In this document: positions 1 to 8,542 of the stretch, piece after piece
How the letters are laid out: each line of letters begins with the position of its first letter
Numbering within the stretch: the first letter of the stretch is position 1
DNA from: CAYWXV01 sp964462535
GTDB taxonomy: Bacteria > Bacteroidota > Ignavibacteria > OLB7
Direction of reading: 5' to 3'
NCBI GenBank assembly: GCA_964462535.1
Contig: CAYWXV010000001.1
Span: 488,198-552,197, forward strand
DNA length: 64,000 bases
Position numbers and translations under genes: made by a program
The notes under the pieces: generated by a model
The model's database searches: none
Seen by the model: only the letters and a program-made list of their open reading frames with translations
What the model was told of the DNA's origin: nothing

Positions 1-1
1 A

Positions 2-535
2 GAGGTTGATGCCGATCTCATCGCGGATGTACGGCGAGCAGAGGAAGATCTGAGAGCGCGTCAGGTTGCCCTGAACTTCCTTGCCCCACGCATGAGAAGT
101 CGGTTTGAGGTGGACAAGCGCCTGCGCGAGCGTGGTTTCGACGATGCCGTGATCGAGAGGACACTCACGTTCCTGTCGGAGTATGCGATGCTCAATGACG
201 TGGCTTTTGCCCAGGCGTTTGTCAACGACCGTCTTCTGAAGAAAGCCGTTGGGCCCAGGAGACTCGCAATGGAGCTGCGCAAACGAGGTATCGGCGGGTT
301 CGAGGCAGAGAATGCGCTCCAGGTGATCGACGATGCTCGGGAGCGACGTCTCTGTCTGCGAGCCGCCCGAGGTCGGCTTCGATCGTTGCGACCCGGAGAT
401 CCGGCGAAACGTGAGCGCGCCCTGTCGTCATTTCTTGCCGGCAGAGGGTTCGGGTGGGAGGCGATTCGCTTCGTCATTGACGCGTTTAGGAGGGATCCGG
501 ACCTGCCACATCAGTCCGAGGTTGAACCGGAGTAG
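2..535 (+). CDS. recX: RecX family regulatory protein, 5' truncated by window edge
   Basis: RecX proteins bind RecA filaments and modulate recombination and SOS activity in the cytoplasm. The frame is open from base 2; an ATG at 92 lies inside the family core rather than at its start, since the preceding residues (ALNFLAPR) match the beginning of the first RecX repeat. The visible part has the family pattern of short three-helix repeats: a charged helix ending in RLRERGF, then a segment with FAQAFVNDRL, then LRKRGIG, then a shorter C-terminal repeat with LAGRGFGWEAIRFV. Its last 50 bases overlap the end of the convergent M28 peptidase gene. RecA itself is not in the window. Confidence 0.8.
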   Translation, partial: EVDADLIADVRRAEEDLRARQVALNFLAPRMRSRFEVDKRLRERGFDDAVIERTLTFLSEYAMLNDVAFAQAFVNDRLLKKAVGPRRLAMELRKRGIGGFEAENALQVIDDARERRLCLRAARGRLRSLRPGDPAKRERALSSFLAGRGFGWEAIRFVIDAFRRDPDLPHQSEVEPE

Positions 536-1577
536 TCCCCGACGCGCGCAGCCACTCCAACCAGTCCCACAACCAGTCTACCGTCGCGACCACCGTCGAT
601 AGCCGGACATGCTCAGGCGTGTCAGCCGAGGTGTGATACCACGGGTTGCGCGGTCGGTCGCCTTCTCCCCTCCATGGACGACAAGCCTCCATGATCAGCA
701 GCGATGGCATTCCGGCCTGCTCGAACGATTCGTTGTCCGAGTACCGACAGTTCATCGTACCACCGACTACTCGCAGACTTCCCCCGCCAGCCTCGATCCT
801 TCCGCGCAGTTCCTTAGCCACGCGTTGACCTGCGTGTGACGAGAACAGCGCGACCTGGTCTCGACTCGGGTGCCACCCAACCATGTCAATCGCCAACGCG
901 CAGCGCACGCTCGCCCGGGTGCGAACAAGCCAGGATGCAAGCGACCGGCTCCCCAGGTGGTGTCGCAGGCGTCGTGCGGGGCCGCCGTAGTCTGGGTTCC
1001 GCTCTTCGGCATTGACGACTGCAAAGAGGATCGTATAGCGTGGCCGTTTTCCAGCGTGCATTGTCCGCTTCAACAGTTCGAGTAGAACGGAAACGCCCGT
1101 CGCATTATCGTTCGCCCCCGGTGCAACGGCCGATCTCCACCCGCCCAACCACCCGGGCGACCGATTCGCGCACGCGTCGATGTGGGCAACCAATACGATA
1201 CAGGAATCCGAGGCACCCGGCACGCGCGCGACGATGTTCGACAGTGTGGTCTCCGCACCTCCCCGTCGGCCGACGTTAAAGGAATACTTTCGAGCATCGG
1301 CCCCAAGTGCTTTCATTCGCGACAGCACGAACTCCTCGGCCCAGGAATTTCCCGGCGTGAAGACAACTCGCGAATGATGACCTCCCGCCTCCGCCAATTC
1401 CTTGATGGTCGACGACACGGACGAGTCAGTTGTGGCTGGTGTTGGTTGAGCGAGCGTGTCCCGCGTCGACGGTCGCCGGATGGGCCGGTCGCTTACATCC
1501 GGATCGCTGCTGCACGATGACACGGCTGCACAGAGGATGGCAAGAACTCCAACAAACAACGGTGACGGGCCATTCAT
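486..1577 (-). CDS. Secreted lipoprotein M28-family zinc peptidase
   Basis: Predicted di-zinc aminopeptidase of family M28, anchored as a lipoprotein (hydrophobic N-terminus and a cysteine at residue 22). The M28 metal and catalytic residues are in the expected order: H132 and D134 (AHIDA), D157 in GANDNATG, the E191-E192 pair, D231 in AIDMVGW, and a late histidine H315 in WYHTSADTP. Length of 363 aa is normal for a single-domain M28 enzyme. The start overlaps the stop of mtaB by 4 nt (ATGA), so the two are probably translationally coupled. The natural substrate cannot be told from sequence; similar enzymes include bacterial aminopeptidases and glutaminyl cyclase-like proteins. Confidence 0.85.
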   Translation of the reverse strand: MNGPSPLFVGVLAILCAAVSSCSSDPDVSDRPIRRPSTRDTLAQPTPATTDSSVSSTIKELAEAGGHHSRVVFTPGNSWAEEFVLSRMKALGADARKYSFNVGRRGGAETTLSNIVARVPGASDSCIVLVAHIDACANRSPGWLGGWRSAVAPGANDNATGVSVLLELLKRTMHAGKRPRYTILFAVVNAEERNPDYGGPARRLRHHLGSRSLASWLVRTRASVRCALAIDMVGWHPSRDQVALFSSHAGQRVAKELRGRIEAGGGSLRVVGGTMNCRYSDNESFEQAGMPSLLIMEACRPWRGEGDRPRNPWYHTSADTPEHVRLSTVVATVDWLWDWLEWLRASGTTPVQPRTDVAGPDPS

Positions 1578-2938
1578 AGCCCAACGACTGGTAGGTTCAA
1601 GCTCCCTCCGACGGGCACGTCTACCAGTTTTCCGGCGACTATCTCCCCGTCAAATCCAACCAGGCGGGTCTGCTGAATGGTCCCCGCGAGGGCCGGGTGG
1701 TCCCCCACCCTGACGCGGACGTAATTGTCCGTGTAACCGGAGATGAACCCGCCCCCGCCGGACTCGAACAGAACCCGCCGCACCGATCCCAATTGCCGAT
1801 GGACGAATTGTACATGCTTCTGCATCGAAAGTGATCGCAGCATCGCCGTCCGTCGGCGCCGTTCCTCCACGGGCACTGCGCCACCATATGAAGCTGCCGG
1901 AGTGTTTTCGCGCTCGGAGTACGTAAAGACGTGCAGATATGCCACCGGCAGCTCGGATAGGAAGAGGTAGGTCTCGTGGAAGTCCTCTTCCTGTTCCCCC
2001 GGGAACCCAACGATGACGTCAACTCCGATCGAGGCGTCGGGAAGAGCTTCCAGGACCTTGTGCACACGCTTCTCATAGAGGTCACGCTGATACCTGCGAC
2101 GCATCGCGCGAAGAAGACGGTCCGAGCCACTCTGAAGTGGAACGTGAAAGTGGGGGAGCATCCGGTCGGAACCGACGGCAATTTCAATGATCTCGTCCGT
2201 CAGCAGATTTGGTTCGATCGAACTCACGCGGAGTCGCTGCAGGCCATCGACACGCTCCAGCATCCGAAGCAGTTCCGCCAATGACCCTGCACCGTGGGAC
2301 GAGTAGTCTCCAACGTTTACACCCGTGAGGATGATCTCGACAAACCCCTGGCGCACAAGCATCTGTGCCTGATCGATCACGCCGGCTGCTGCCAGGCTCC
2401 GGCTCCCCCCACGCGCCAGCGGGATTGTGCAGAACGAACAGCTGTAGTCACAGCCATCCTGCACCTTCAAGTAGGCCCGCGTCCGGTCCAATACCCCCCC
2501 AGTGAATCCGACACCGAAGTCGTCCCCTTCTGGGTTGTCCACAACGACACGGGGGGTGGATCGCTTTTCGAATCGATCCTCGATAGATAGGAGACGGTGC
2601 TTTCCCGCCGTGCCCACCACCAGGTCAACTCCATCGATCGATGCGATCTCCTCGGGCTGCAATTGTGCATAGCACCCGGTCACGACGACGAAGGCGTGCG
2701 GGTTCGACCGTAGGGCGCGGCGCACCAGCTGCCGACACTCACGGTCGGCGTTCTCGGTAACAGTGCAGGAGTTTATGACAACGATGTCCGGGCCATCCGA
2801 CATCTCAGCCAGTTCGAAGCCCGCCCGCGCGAACGAAGCGGAGATCGCTCCCGTCTCCGCATGGTTGAGTTTGCACCCAAGGGTGTGAAACGCGACCCTC
2901 CTCGCTCCTGGAAATTTCGACGTAACAATCTCTTGCAT
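1574..2938 (-). CDS. mtaB: tRNA (N6-threonylcarbamoyladenosine-C2)-methylthiotransferase MtaB
   Basis: Radical-SAM enzyme that adds a methylthio group to t6A37 of ANN-decoding tRNAs. From the start chosen here it has the N-terminal UPF0004 iron-sulfur cysteines C22, C58 and C89, and the radical-SAM CxxxCxxC cluster at C163, C167 and C170, followed by the SAM-binding core and a C-terminal TRAM-like region. The GCKLN motif and overall spacing favour MtaB over MiaB or RimO. The frame stays open to 2980, but the ATG at 2938 is preferred: it is preceded by AAAGG and avoids overlapping the divergent gene. Length of 454 aa is normal. It is first in an operon with the M28 peptidase. Confidence 0.88.
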   Translation of the reverse strand: MQEIVTSKFPGARRVAFHTLGCKLNHAETGAISASFARAGFELAEMSDGPDIVVINSCTVTENADRECRQLVRRALRSNPHAFVVVTGCYAQLQPEEIASIDGVDLVVGTAGKHRLLSIEDRFEKRSTPRVVVDNPEGDDFGVGFTGGVLDRTRAYLKVQDGCDYSCSFCTIPLARGGSRSLAAAGVIDQAQMLVRQGFVEIILTGVNVGDYSSHGAGSLAELLRMLERVDGLQRLRVSSIEPNLLTDEIIEIAVGSDRMLPHFHVPLQSGSDRLLRAMRRRYQRDLYEKRVHKVLEALPDASIGVDVIVGFPGEQEEDFHETYLFLSELPVAYLHVFTYSERENTPAASYGGAVPVEERRRRTAMLRSLSMQKHVQFVHRQLGSVRRVLFESGGGGFISGYTDNYVRVRVGDHPALAGTIQQTRLVGFDGEIVAGKLVDVPVGGSLNLPVVGL

Positions 2939-2992
2939 TTCAACCTTTACCGGACGTAAAATGTCACTGTGACCAGACACAGGAGGAACCCA

Positions 2993-3706
2993 TTGAACAA
3001 CCTTAACATGGATCTGTTCCTGAGCGCGGCCCGTGACGCAGAGTCTGCCAGGTACCGCGTTCTTGATGCCCTGAAGACTATTCGACGGGAATTCTCGCGC
3101 AACCGCATTTACCCTTCGCTCTCAAACCTGATCGACGTGTACGGTGTGCTTCGAAAGGTCTCCGAGGGGGGGCGTGCACTGAACGAAGAACTTCCCAGGC
3201 GAATTGTCGGACTGGATCTTGAGAACAACAAGCTCGTGACCGAGCCGATGGAGCTTCCTAACTCCGAACTGGCCGCGGTCTCTGGTTTGATCGAATGGGC
3301 ACTGCCGGAGATCGTCGCCATGATTGAAGAAGGGCGCACCATCTTCAATTTCGTCGACGATAATCTTAGCGTCGAGGAGGTCGGGATTATCCCGTCCTAC
3401 GTAGAGGAGGGTTACATCCTGGTCCCCGAAATCGATCGAGGACTTCTCCATGTGCTCCGCTACGAGGTGTCGATCTTCACCGACGCAAGCGAACGGTACC
3501 GAAATCTGAAGACAACGACCGTACAAACGATGCCCCTTGCTGCGATCGGCAGAACACCGTCCAGTCTGAAACAGGAGCTGATCGAGGTGTATCGGGACCT
3601 GCCAAACCCGGCCACGTACTATTTCAATACCGACCTCGACTTTCCATACACCGAAACACTGCTTCCCGTGGCGAAGCGAAAGCTGCTTCGCCAGCTTTCG
3701 TCGTAG
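2993..3706 (+). CDS. Conserved hypothetical protein, TTG start
   Basis: A 237-residue soluble protein with no recognised motif, no signal peptide and no membrane segment. It is rich in charged helices in its first half (residues near 5-60), with a tyrosine-rich C-terminal part (TYYFNTDLDFPYTETLLP). A perfect AGGAGG at 2981-2986 lies 6 nt upstream of an in-frame TTG at 2993, which I take as the start; a GTG at 2969 and an ATG at 3008 are alternatives. It is transcribed divergently from mtaB and ends at a strong hairpin shared with nuoD. Function unknown. Confidence 0.7.
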   Translation: MNNLNMDLFLSAARDAESARYRVLDALKTIRREFSRNRIYPSLSNLIDVYGVLRKVSEGGRALNEELPRRIVGLDLENNKLVTEPMELPNSELAAVSGLIEWALPEIVAMIEEGRTIFNFVDDNLSVEEVGIIPSYVEEGYILVPEIDRGLLHVLRYEVSIFTDASERYRNLKTTTVQTMPLAAIGRTPSSLKQELIEVYRDLPNPATYYFNTDLDFPYTETLLPVAKRKLLRQLSS

Positions 3707-3737
3707 GATCGCCCGGCACCAGGGCGAGTGAAAAGTG

Positions 3738-3772
3738 AACGTGGGCGGGAGAACATATCTCCCGCCCACGTT
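3738..3772. terminator. Bidirectional terminator hairpin between convergent genes
   Basis: A perfect 14-bp GC-rich stem (3738-3751 with 3759-3772) encloses a 7-nt loop. It lies between the end of the hypothetical gene on the plus strand and the end of nuoD on the minus strand, so it can serve both. The 3' tails are only weakly T-rich. Confidence 0.75.
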
Positions 3773-3804
3773 TCGATCTTGCGCTCACATCAAACGCCAC
3801 ACCA

Positions 3805-5085
3805 CTACTTATCGGCCTCACCCATCACAGGGTCGATGGAGCCAATGATGGCAACGACGTCCGAAATCATTGCCCCCTCGCAGAGCTTTGCCAGCATTTG
3901 GAGATTACTGAACGACGGCGAGCGGATCTTGAGTCGCCACGGGTGACCAGTGCCGTCAGATACGACGTAGAAGCCGAGCTCCCCCTTTGGGGCCTCGATG
4001 GCGTGATACGTCTGTCCCGGCTCGGGCATCGTTCCGAAGTTGATCAGCACAAAGTCGTTGATCAACTCTTCCATCTTGGTATAGATTTCCGTCTTACCCG
4101 GGAGGACGTGTCGTGCGTCATCGGATAGGACCGGCCCCTCGGGAATGCGCTCCAACAGCTGGCGGACGATCTTCGCCGACTCTTTCATCTCATCGCCACG
4201 GACCATATACCTTGAATAGCAGTCACCGTCGGTATAGGTGATGACATCAAAGTCGTACTGATCGTATAGCAGGTAGGGCTCGTCGCGGCGCAGATCGTGA
4301 TCGACACCGGATCCACGCAGACACGATCCTGTCATTCCGAGGGCAATTGCATCCTCTCCGGAAATGTAACCGATACCACGAAGGCGCTGCTGGAAGATCC
4401 GGTTTCTATTGACCAACGACTCGAAGTCACGAATGTTCCCAGGGAAGTCGTCAATGAACTTCCGAATCATCGGCAGGACCTCTGGCGGGATGTCGTTCAC
4501 CACACCGCCAACGCGTGTGTAGCTCGTCGTGAATCGGGCACCGCAAATCAACTCGAAAATGTCGTACAGCCTCTCCCGCTCACGAAACGTCCAGAGGAGC
4601 ATCGTAATGGCCCCCACGTCCATAGCCATCGCACCCATAGCAAGCAGGTGGGAAGAGATGCGGGCCAGTTCGCAGATAAGCGTGCGAATCCACTGGGCTC
4701 GTGGCGGCGCTTCGACACCGGCCGCCTTCTCCACGGCGAGAGCGTACGCCGTGTTGTTTGACATCGGTGAGAGGTAATCGAGTCGATCGGTGTGCGGAAG
4801 GAATTCGTGATACGTTACGTTCTCCGCAAGCTTCTCGAACCCGCGATGGAGGTACCCAAGCTCGGGGACGCACTTCTCAACCGTCTCACCATCCAGCCTT
4901 ACGAGAACGCGAAGCACTCCGTGCGTTGCAGGATGCTGGGGCCCCATGTTGAGGACCATTGTGTTCTCCAGCGGATCACGTCCTTCAACCGTGATTGTTG
5001 TGTCCTTGTCCAGGATCCGGCTTATGATCTTCCGTTGACGCAGGTCGTAGACCCGCTCCAATGTCGCCGATGAATTGGAACTCAT
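3805..5085 (-). CDS. nuoD: NADH-quinone oxidoreductase subunit D
   Basis: The 49-kDa subunit of respiratory complex I, in the peripheral arm, forming much of the quinone-binding pocket. Family signatures are clear: MGPQHPATHGV near residue 47, ELGYLHRGFEK near 75, and the C-terminal stretch through PSFSNLQML and IIGSIDPVMGE. Length of 426 aa is slightly longer than the usual 400, because of an N-terminal extension of about 25 residues before the conserved core. The ATG overlaps the stop of nuoC by 4 nt. No other complex I gene follows; nuoE lies 43 kb away, so the complex is encoded at several loci. Confidence 0.95.
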   Translation of the reverse strand: MSSNSSATLERVYDLRQRKIISRILDKDTTITVEGRDPLENTMVLNMGPQHPATHGVLRVLVRLDGETVEKCVPELGYLHRGFEKLAENVTYHEFLPHTDRLDYLSPMSNNTAYALAVEKAAGVEAPPRAQWIRTLICELARISSHLLAMGAMAMDVGAITMLLWTFRERERLYDIFELICGARFTTSYTRVGGVVNDIPPEVLPMIRKFIDDFPGNIRDFESLVNRNRIFQQRLRGIGYISGEDAIALGMTGSCLRGSGVDHDLRRDEPYLLYDQYDFDVITYTDGDCYSRYMVRGDEMKESAKIVRQLLERIPEGPVLSDDARHVLPGKTEIYTKMEELINDFVLINFGTMPEPGQTYHAIEAPKGELGFYVVSDGTGHPWRLKIRSPSFSNLQMLAKLCEGAMISDVVAIIGSIDPVMGEADK

Positions 5086-5627
5086 ATCTGGTTGCTCTGA
5101 TTGCGATCAGGTAGAGGGAGTGATGCGGGAATACCCATCAACGGCACCTCCTTTCGAAGGGGATAGATCGGCTCCCCGGATACGGGGTCGACGTAGTCCT
5201 CAGGCATATACATGCGCCGAAGGTCGGGATGGCCGTCAAAGACGATGCCATGCATGTCGTACGCTTCGCGCTCGTACCAATTCGCCGACGGAAAAATGGA
5301 AACGACGGACTCGACGTGGGGATTTCGCTCCTCGACGGTCGTTGTTACGCGAAGCCTCATCGAGTGTGGTATTGACCAGAGGTTGTAGATGATCTCAAAT
5401 CGCTCGCTCCTCCGGTTCCAATCGACAACGCACACGTCCTTTAGCATCGAGAAGCGGAGCGTGTCATCGTCGCGGAGAAACCCGATCACGTCCACAATCC
5501 GGTCGGACGGGACGGTCACGGTCAGCTCATCGCGGAACTCCTTGTGCGAGTATCCCCCCTGGCCGAGGAATGCGTCAAGTCGTGGCAACACGTCAACGCG
5601 AAGTCTGTTCAGTCGGTCTTGATTCAT
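5082..5627 (-). CDS. nuoC: NADH-quinone oxidoreductase subunit C
   Basis: The 30-kDa subunit of complex I, which contacts NuoD in the peripheral arm. The family signature ANWYEREAYDMHGI with the following FDGHPDLRR is present near residues 118-140, and the C-terminus carries the usual PLRKEVPL. The ATG at 5627 is preferred; an in-frame TTG at 5636 is the alternative. A TACATTTG box on the minus strand at 5641-5634 resembles a Bacteroidota -7 element, but it lies so close to the start that it would give an almost leaderless message, so it may be chance. Translationally coupled to nuoD; the pseudo-rhomboid gene ends 26 nt upstream. Confidence 0.93.
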   Translation of the reverse strand: MNQDRLNRLRVDVLPRLDAFLGQGGYSHKEFRDELTVTVPSDRIVDVIGFLRDDDTLRFSMLKDVCVVDWNRRSERFEIIYNLWSIPHSMRLRVTTTVEERNPHVESVVSIFPSANWYEREAYDMHGIVFDGHPDLRRMYMPEDYVDPVSGEPIYPLRKEVPLMGIPASLPLPDRNQSNQI

Positions 5628-5652
5628 GGTCGGCAAATGTAGCGAAAAGGGG

Positions 5653-6552
5653 CTATCTCATCCCCTTTGCATATCGATCCAGAAAGTGACGATCGTCGTC
5701 GGAAAGGGAGTCGTACCCACGGTCATTGATGCGATCCAGTATCTGGTTCAGCCTCTCTTCGTCGTTGGTCGGTTCAGGGGCGTTTCGAACTGGTGTGGCA
5801 CGTGGGCGGGTGCGTTGCCGCTGGACCGAGGGGCGCGTCTCCCCCCCACCTCGAATTGTCCGTGGCGCTGGGACGCGCATTCTGGCTATCACGCGCTCCA
5901 TGCTTCGAATCGAGCCGAGCATGAAGCCATACTTCTGGTATCTGAGATGGAAATAGAGGGCACCAAAGATGAGACCAAAGAGACCGAAACCGAAAACAAC
6001 GACGGGGCTTGCTCCGCCCTCAATTGCCAAGTAGGTCTGCACGCCGGCAACGATGATCGCGATGCCCAGCAATACCCAGTTCCGCATCGAGAAGAATATG
6101 ATGCGGACGCTCCCGTGTGGATAAAGGTAGTAGTAGCCGACAAGCGTGAATAGGACCACGTTGGAGAGCCCGTAGAGAAGCTCACTCTCGCCATAGAACA
6201 ACAGCATGTGCGTCATCCCCCCGAGCACAATCAGCAGCAGAAGGAGGAATACGAAGCTCCGAGACCCAAGCATCCCCTCGACCTCCTCACCCGGCGTTCC
6301 AAACGCAATCGCTGCCATCATCAGGTCGAGGAAACCGAGAGCAAGCGGATACGTGACGACGCGCCACACTTCCCCATCCAGCACGCGACGTGGATCCAGC
6401 AGGAGCAGTACTCGCGCCTGATCCATCAGGCCGTGCAGGAACAGCGAGATGACGAAGGCCACCATCGCCCCAATGACAATCTTTCGAGAAACTGTTGTGG
6501 GCATCGTTGCACGTGAGAGCGTACTCCCACTAGAGCGGAGTTGATCGTACAA
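5653..6552 (-). CDS. Rhomboid-fold membrane protein lacking catalytic residues (pseudo-rhomboid)
   Basis: Six or so transmembrane segments are visible between residues 25 and 205, followed by an arginine/proline-rich linker and a short C-terminal domain (LNQILDRINDRGYDSLSDDDRHFLDRY) like the DUF6576 domain that follows rhomboids in Bacteroidota. The rhomboid serine position is kept as GLSN (S130), but TM2 lacks the H-xxx-N oxyanion residues and TM6 (about 185-203) has no histidine where AHxxG is expected. It is therefore probably not a protease. An internal ATG at 6504 is an alternative start. It sits between an active-looking rhomboid and nuoC. Confidence 0.75.
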   Translation of the reverse strand: MYDQLRSSGSTLSRATMPTTVSRKIVIGAMVAFVISLFLHGLMDQARVLLLLDPRRVLDGEVWRVVTYPLALGFLDLMMAAIAFGTPGEEVEGMLGSRSFVFLLLLLIVLGGMTHMLLFYGESELLYGLSNVVLFTLVGYYYLYPHGSVRIIFFSMRNWVLLGIAIIVAGVQTYLAIEGGASPVVVFGFGLFGLIFGALYFHLRYQKYGFMLGSIRSMERVIARMRVPAPRTIRGGGETRPSVQRQRTRPRATPVRNAPEPTNDEERLNQILDRINDRGYDSLSDDDRHFLDRYAKGMR

Positions 6553-6593
6553 TGTACTAATCGGGCGTGCCGAGAGGAAACACGGCCGACGTT

Positions 6594-7223
6594 CTACGGA
6601 AACGGAATCCCAACATCCCTGAAGAGTGTTACGGTCTGAGGAGCGACCAGAATCGTCGTCACGATTCCAGCAATCCCGCCCGCCAGATGTGCCTCATGCC
6701 CAATATTGTCGTTCACGCGACGCATAGCAAACAACGAGTACGCAGTAAAGAGGATTCCAAACAACCACGCCGGCATCGGAATGGCGTAGAACACGTGGAG
6801 CGTCGCTGTAGGAGCGATGATACAGAAGGCAAACACGAGGCCGGTGATTGCACCCGAGGCGCCGAGTGCGAGGTAATCGGGTCGGTTGCGGTACTTCATG
6901 AACGGGTAGAGGCTCCCGACCACGAGGCTGACAACGTAGATTGCGAAGAAGGGGACGTGCGAACCGTCGTCGCCCGATGTGATGTACTCGAGAGTTGGAC
7001 CGAAGAAGTAGAGCGTCATCATGTTCACCATCAGGTGGATCATATCTCCGTGGATCAACCCACTTGTTACCAGCTGGTGGTACCGTCGCTCACGGACCAT
7101 CCTGTACGGCTCCAGGATCATCTCGCCCCGCAACCGTTCATTGTTGAATGCTGCAAGACTGAACCCGACCGTAATGACCAGAAGCGCGATACTGACAGGC
7201 GAAAGCTCCAGCGAGGGTTCCAT
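6594..7223 (-). CDS. Rhomboid family intramembrane serine protease
   Basis: Membrane-embedded serine protease that cleaves transmembrane substrates. The residues needed are present: the HLMVN motif (H63 and N67), GASG with the nucleophile S123, and the TM6 histidine H179 in HEAHLAGG. The 209-aa length fits a compact six-helix rhomboid. The pseudo-rhomboid gene follows 41 nt downstream on the same strand, and nuoC-nuoD follow that, so all four may be co-transcribed. Substrates are unknown. Confidence 0.9.
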   Translation of the reverse strand: MEPSLELSPVSIALLVITVGFSLAAFNNERLRGEMILEPYRMVRERRYHQLVTSGLIHGDMIHLMVNMMTLYFFGPTLEYITSGDDGSHVPFFAIYVVSLVVGSLYPFMKYRNRPDYLALGASGAITGLVFAFCIIAPTATLHVFYAIPMPAWLFGILFTAYSLFAMRRVNDNIGHEAHLAGGIAGIVTTILVAPQTVTLFRDVGIPFP

Positions 7224-7242
7224 GGCGTTTGAAAAAAAGCTG

Positions 7243-7274
7243 TTGTTTCCGGCGGGTCGGCGGTCGTAAGTTTG
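7243..7274 (+). promoter_or_regulatory. Bacteroidota-type promoter for the tRNA pair
   Basis: TTG at 7243-7245 and TAAGTTTG at 7267-7274 match the -33/-7 consensus of Bacteroidota sigma-A, with 21 nt between the boxes (19-20 is usual). A start near 7281 would leave a leader of about 38 nt before tRNA-Phe. Confidence 0.6.
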
Positions 7275-7318
7275 CAGACTCTTTTCGCGACGGTGGGCCG
7301 ATTGCGATTGGACGGACG

Positions 7319-7390
7319 GTCAGGTAGCTCAGTTGGTAGAGCAATGGACTGAAAATCCATGTGTCGGGGGTTCAACTCCCTCCCTGACCA
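7319..7390 (+). tRNA. tRNA-Phe (GAA anticodon)
   Basis: The acceptor strand GGTCAGG (7319-7325) pairs with CCTGACC (7383-7389). The D arm starts TAGCTCAGTTGGTAGAGC, the anticodon stem ATGGA/TCCAT encloses CTGAAAA with anticodon GAA at 7351-7353, and the T arm carries GTTCAA. The discriminator is A; the 3' CCA is not encoded (A is followed by CAG), so it must be added by nucleotidyltransferase. Confidence 0.95.
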
Positions 7391-7448
7391 CAGAGAAGAT
7401 TGCGATGTTGGCGGAATTGATCATCTTACGCATCGCAGTGCAACAGTA

Positions 7449-7525
<77 letters not shown>

Positions 7526-7526
7526 C

Positions 7527-7555
7527 GGGGAGAGTCGAAAGGCTCTCCCCTTTTT
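7527..7555 (+). terminator. Intrinsic terminator after the tRNAs
   Basis: Stem GGGGAGAG (7527-7534) with CTCTCCCC (7543-7550), directly followed by five T residues. It begins one base after the CCA end of tRNA-Pro. Confidence 0.85.
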
Positions 7556-7589
7556 CGTGTTCAGAACTCCCCACGTTGATTCGCACTCC

Positions 7590-8537
7590 ATGATTCGACC
7601 GCAAAAGCCCGCCAGGCTGAGGAAGGGAGATATTGTCGGCGTTATCGCTCCCAGCTCTCCGCAGCGCGACGACGCCCGTCTTCGGGCGGGTATCGACTAC
7701 ATCAGGGGAAAGGGGTACAACGTTGTCGAAGGCGAGCATCTATGGAACCGACACGGTTATCTCGCTGGTCATGATGAGGAGCGCCTCCACGACCTGAACG
7801 GATTCCTACGAGACCCTGACGTCCGCATGATTGTGGCAGGGCGGGGTGGCTATGGTGCCACGCGCATTCTGAGTGGGATAGACTACCGTGCGGCACGTCG
7901 TGATCCAAAGATCGTTGTGGGATTCAGCGATGTCACCGCCATAAACCTTGCCTTGCTGCGTCGCGCGAACCTGGTGACGTTTTCTGGCGCGATGCCGGGA
8001 GTCGACTTCTGGGATCCTGCCCTTGATCCGTTGACGGAATCCAGTTTCTGGAACAGCGTGACATCCGTTCGCACGCCTGGGAGGAGCCATCCCGCACACA
8101 AAATCAGCGTGACGCCGGCGTCCCCGGGGAGGGCCCGTGGCCCAATTGTTCCGGCGAACCTTACACTGCTCTGCTCCCTACTCGGGACGAAATTTCTTCC
8201 TGCTCTCAACGGTGCAATTCTTGTGATTGAGGAGATTGGGGAAGAACCCTATCGCGTTGACAGGATGCTCTCTCAGCTTCTCAACGCTGGCGTTCTGCGC
8301 AACGTGGCGGGGATAGTGCTGGGGGCATTTACGGGGACGGAGCCAAAGCGTGTCTCTGTCGATTCACTCCCGCTCGAGGAGGTATTCAACCACTTTCTTC
8401 AGATAGCGGGCAAGCCGGCTGTCTCAGGCCTTCCCTACGGACACATCAGGAGCAAACTGACGCTCCCCGTTGGTATAATGACGGAAATCGATGGCGGGCG
8501 AGGAACAATTCGGTTGCTTGAATCCGGTGTGGCGTAG
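7590..8537 (+). CDS. LD-carboxypeptidase (peptidase family S66)
   Basis: Murein tetrapeptide LD-carboxypeptidase-like serine peptidase, acting in peptidoglycan recycling. The S66 triad is visible: nucleophile S113 in GFSDVT, glutamate E214/E215 in LVIEEIGEEPYRVDR, and H285 in YGHIRSKLTLP; GRGGYGATR near residue 84 is also a family mark. No signal peptide, so it is probably cytosolic. The frame extends upstream through the tRNAs, but the ATG at 7590 begins exactly where family similarity starts. It follows the tRNA terminator by 34 nt. Length of 315 aa is normal. Confidence 0.9.
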   Translation: MIRPQKPARLRKGDIVGVIAPSSPQRDDARLRAGIDYIRGKGYNVVEGEHLWNRHGYLAGHDEERLHDLNGFLRDPDVRMIVAGRGGYGATRILSGIDYRAARRDPKIVVGFSDVTAINLALLRRANLVTFSGAMPGVDFWDPALDPLTESSFWNSVTSVRTPGRSHPAHKISVTPASPGRARGPIVPANLTLLCSLLGTKFLPALNGAILVIEEIGEEPYRVDRMLSQLLNAGVLRNVAGIVLGAFTGTEPKRVSVDSLPLEEVFNHFLQIAGKPAVSGLPYGHIRSKLTLPVGIMTEIDGGRGTIRLLESGVA

Positions 8538-8542
8538 CATGC

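Noticed and set aside
5634..5641. TACATTTG as a real nuoC promoter
   Set aside because: No TTG at -33, and the start codon would fall almost at the transcription start; nuoC is more likely read from upstream.
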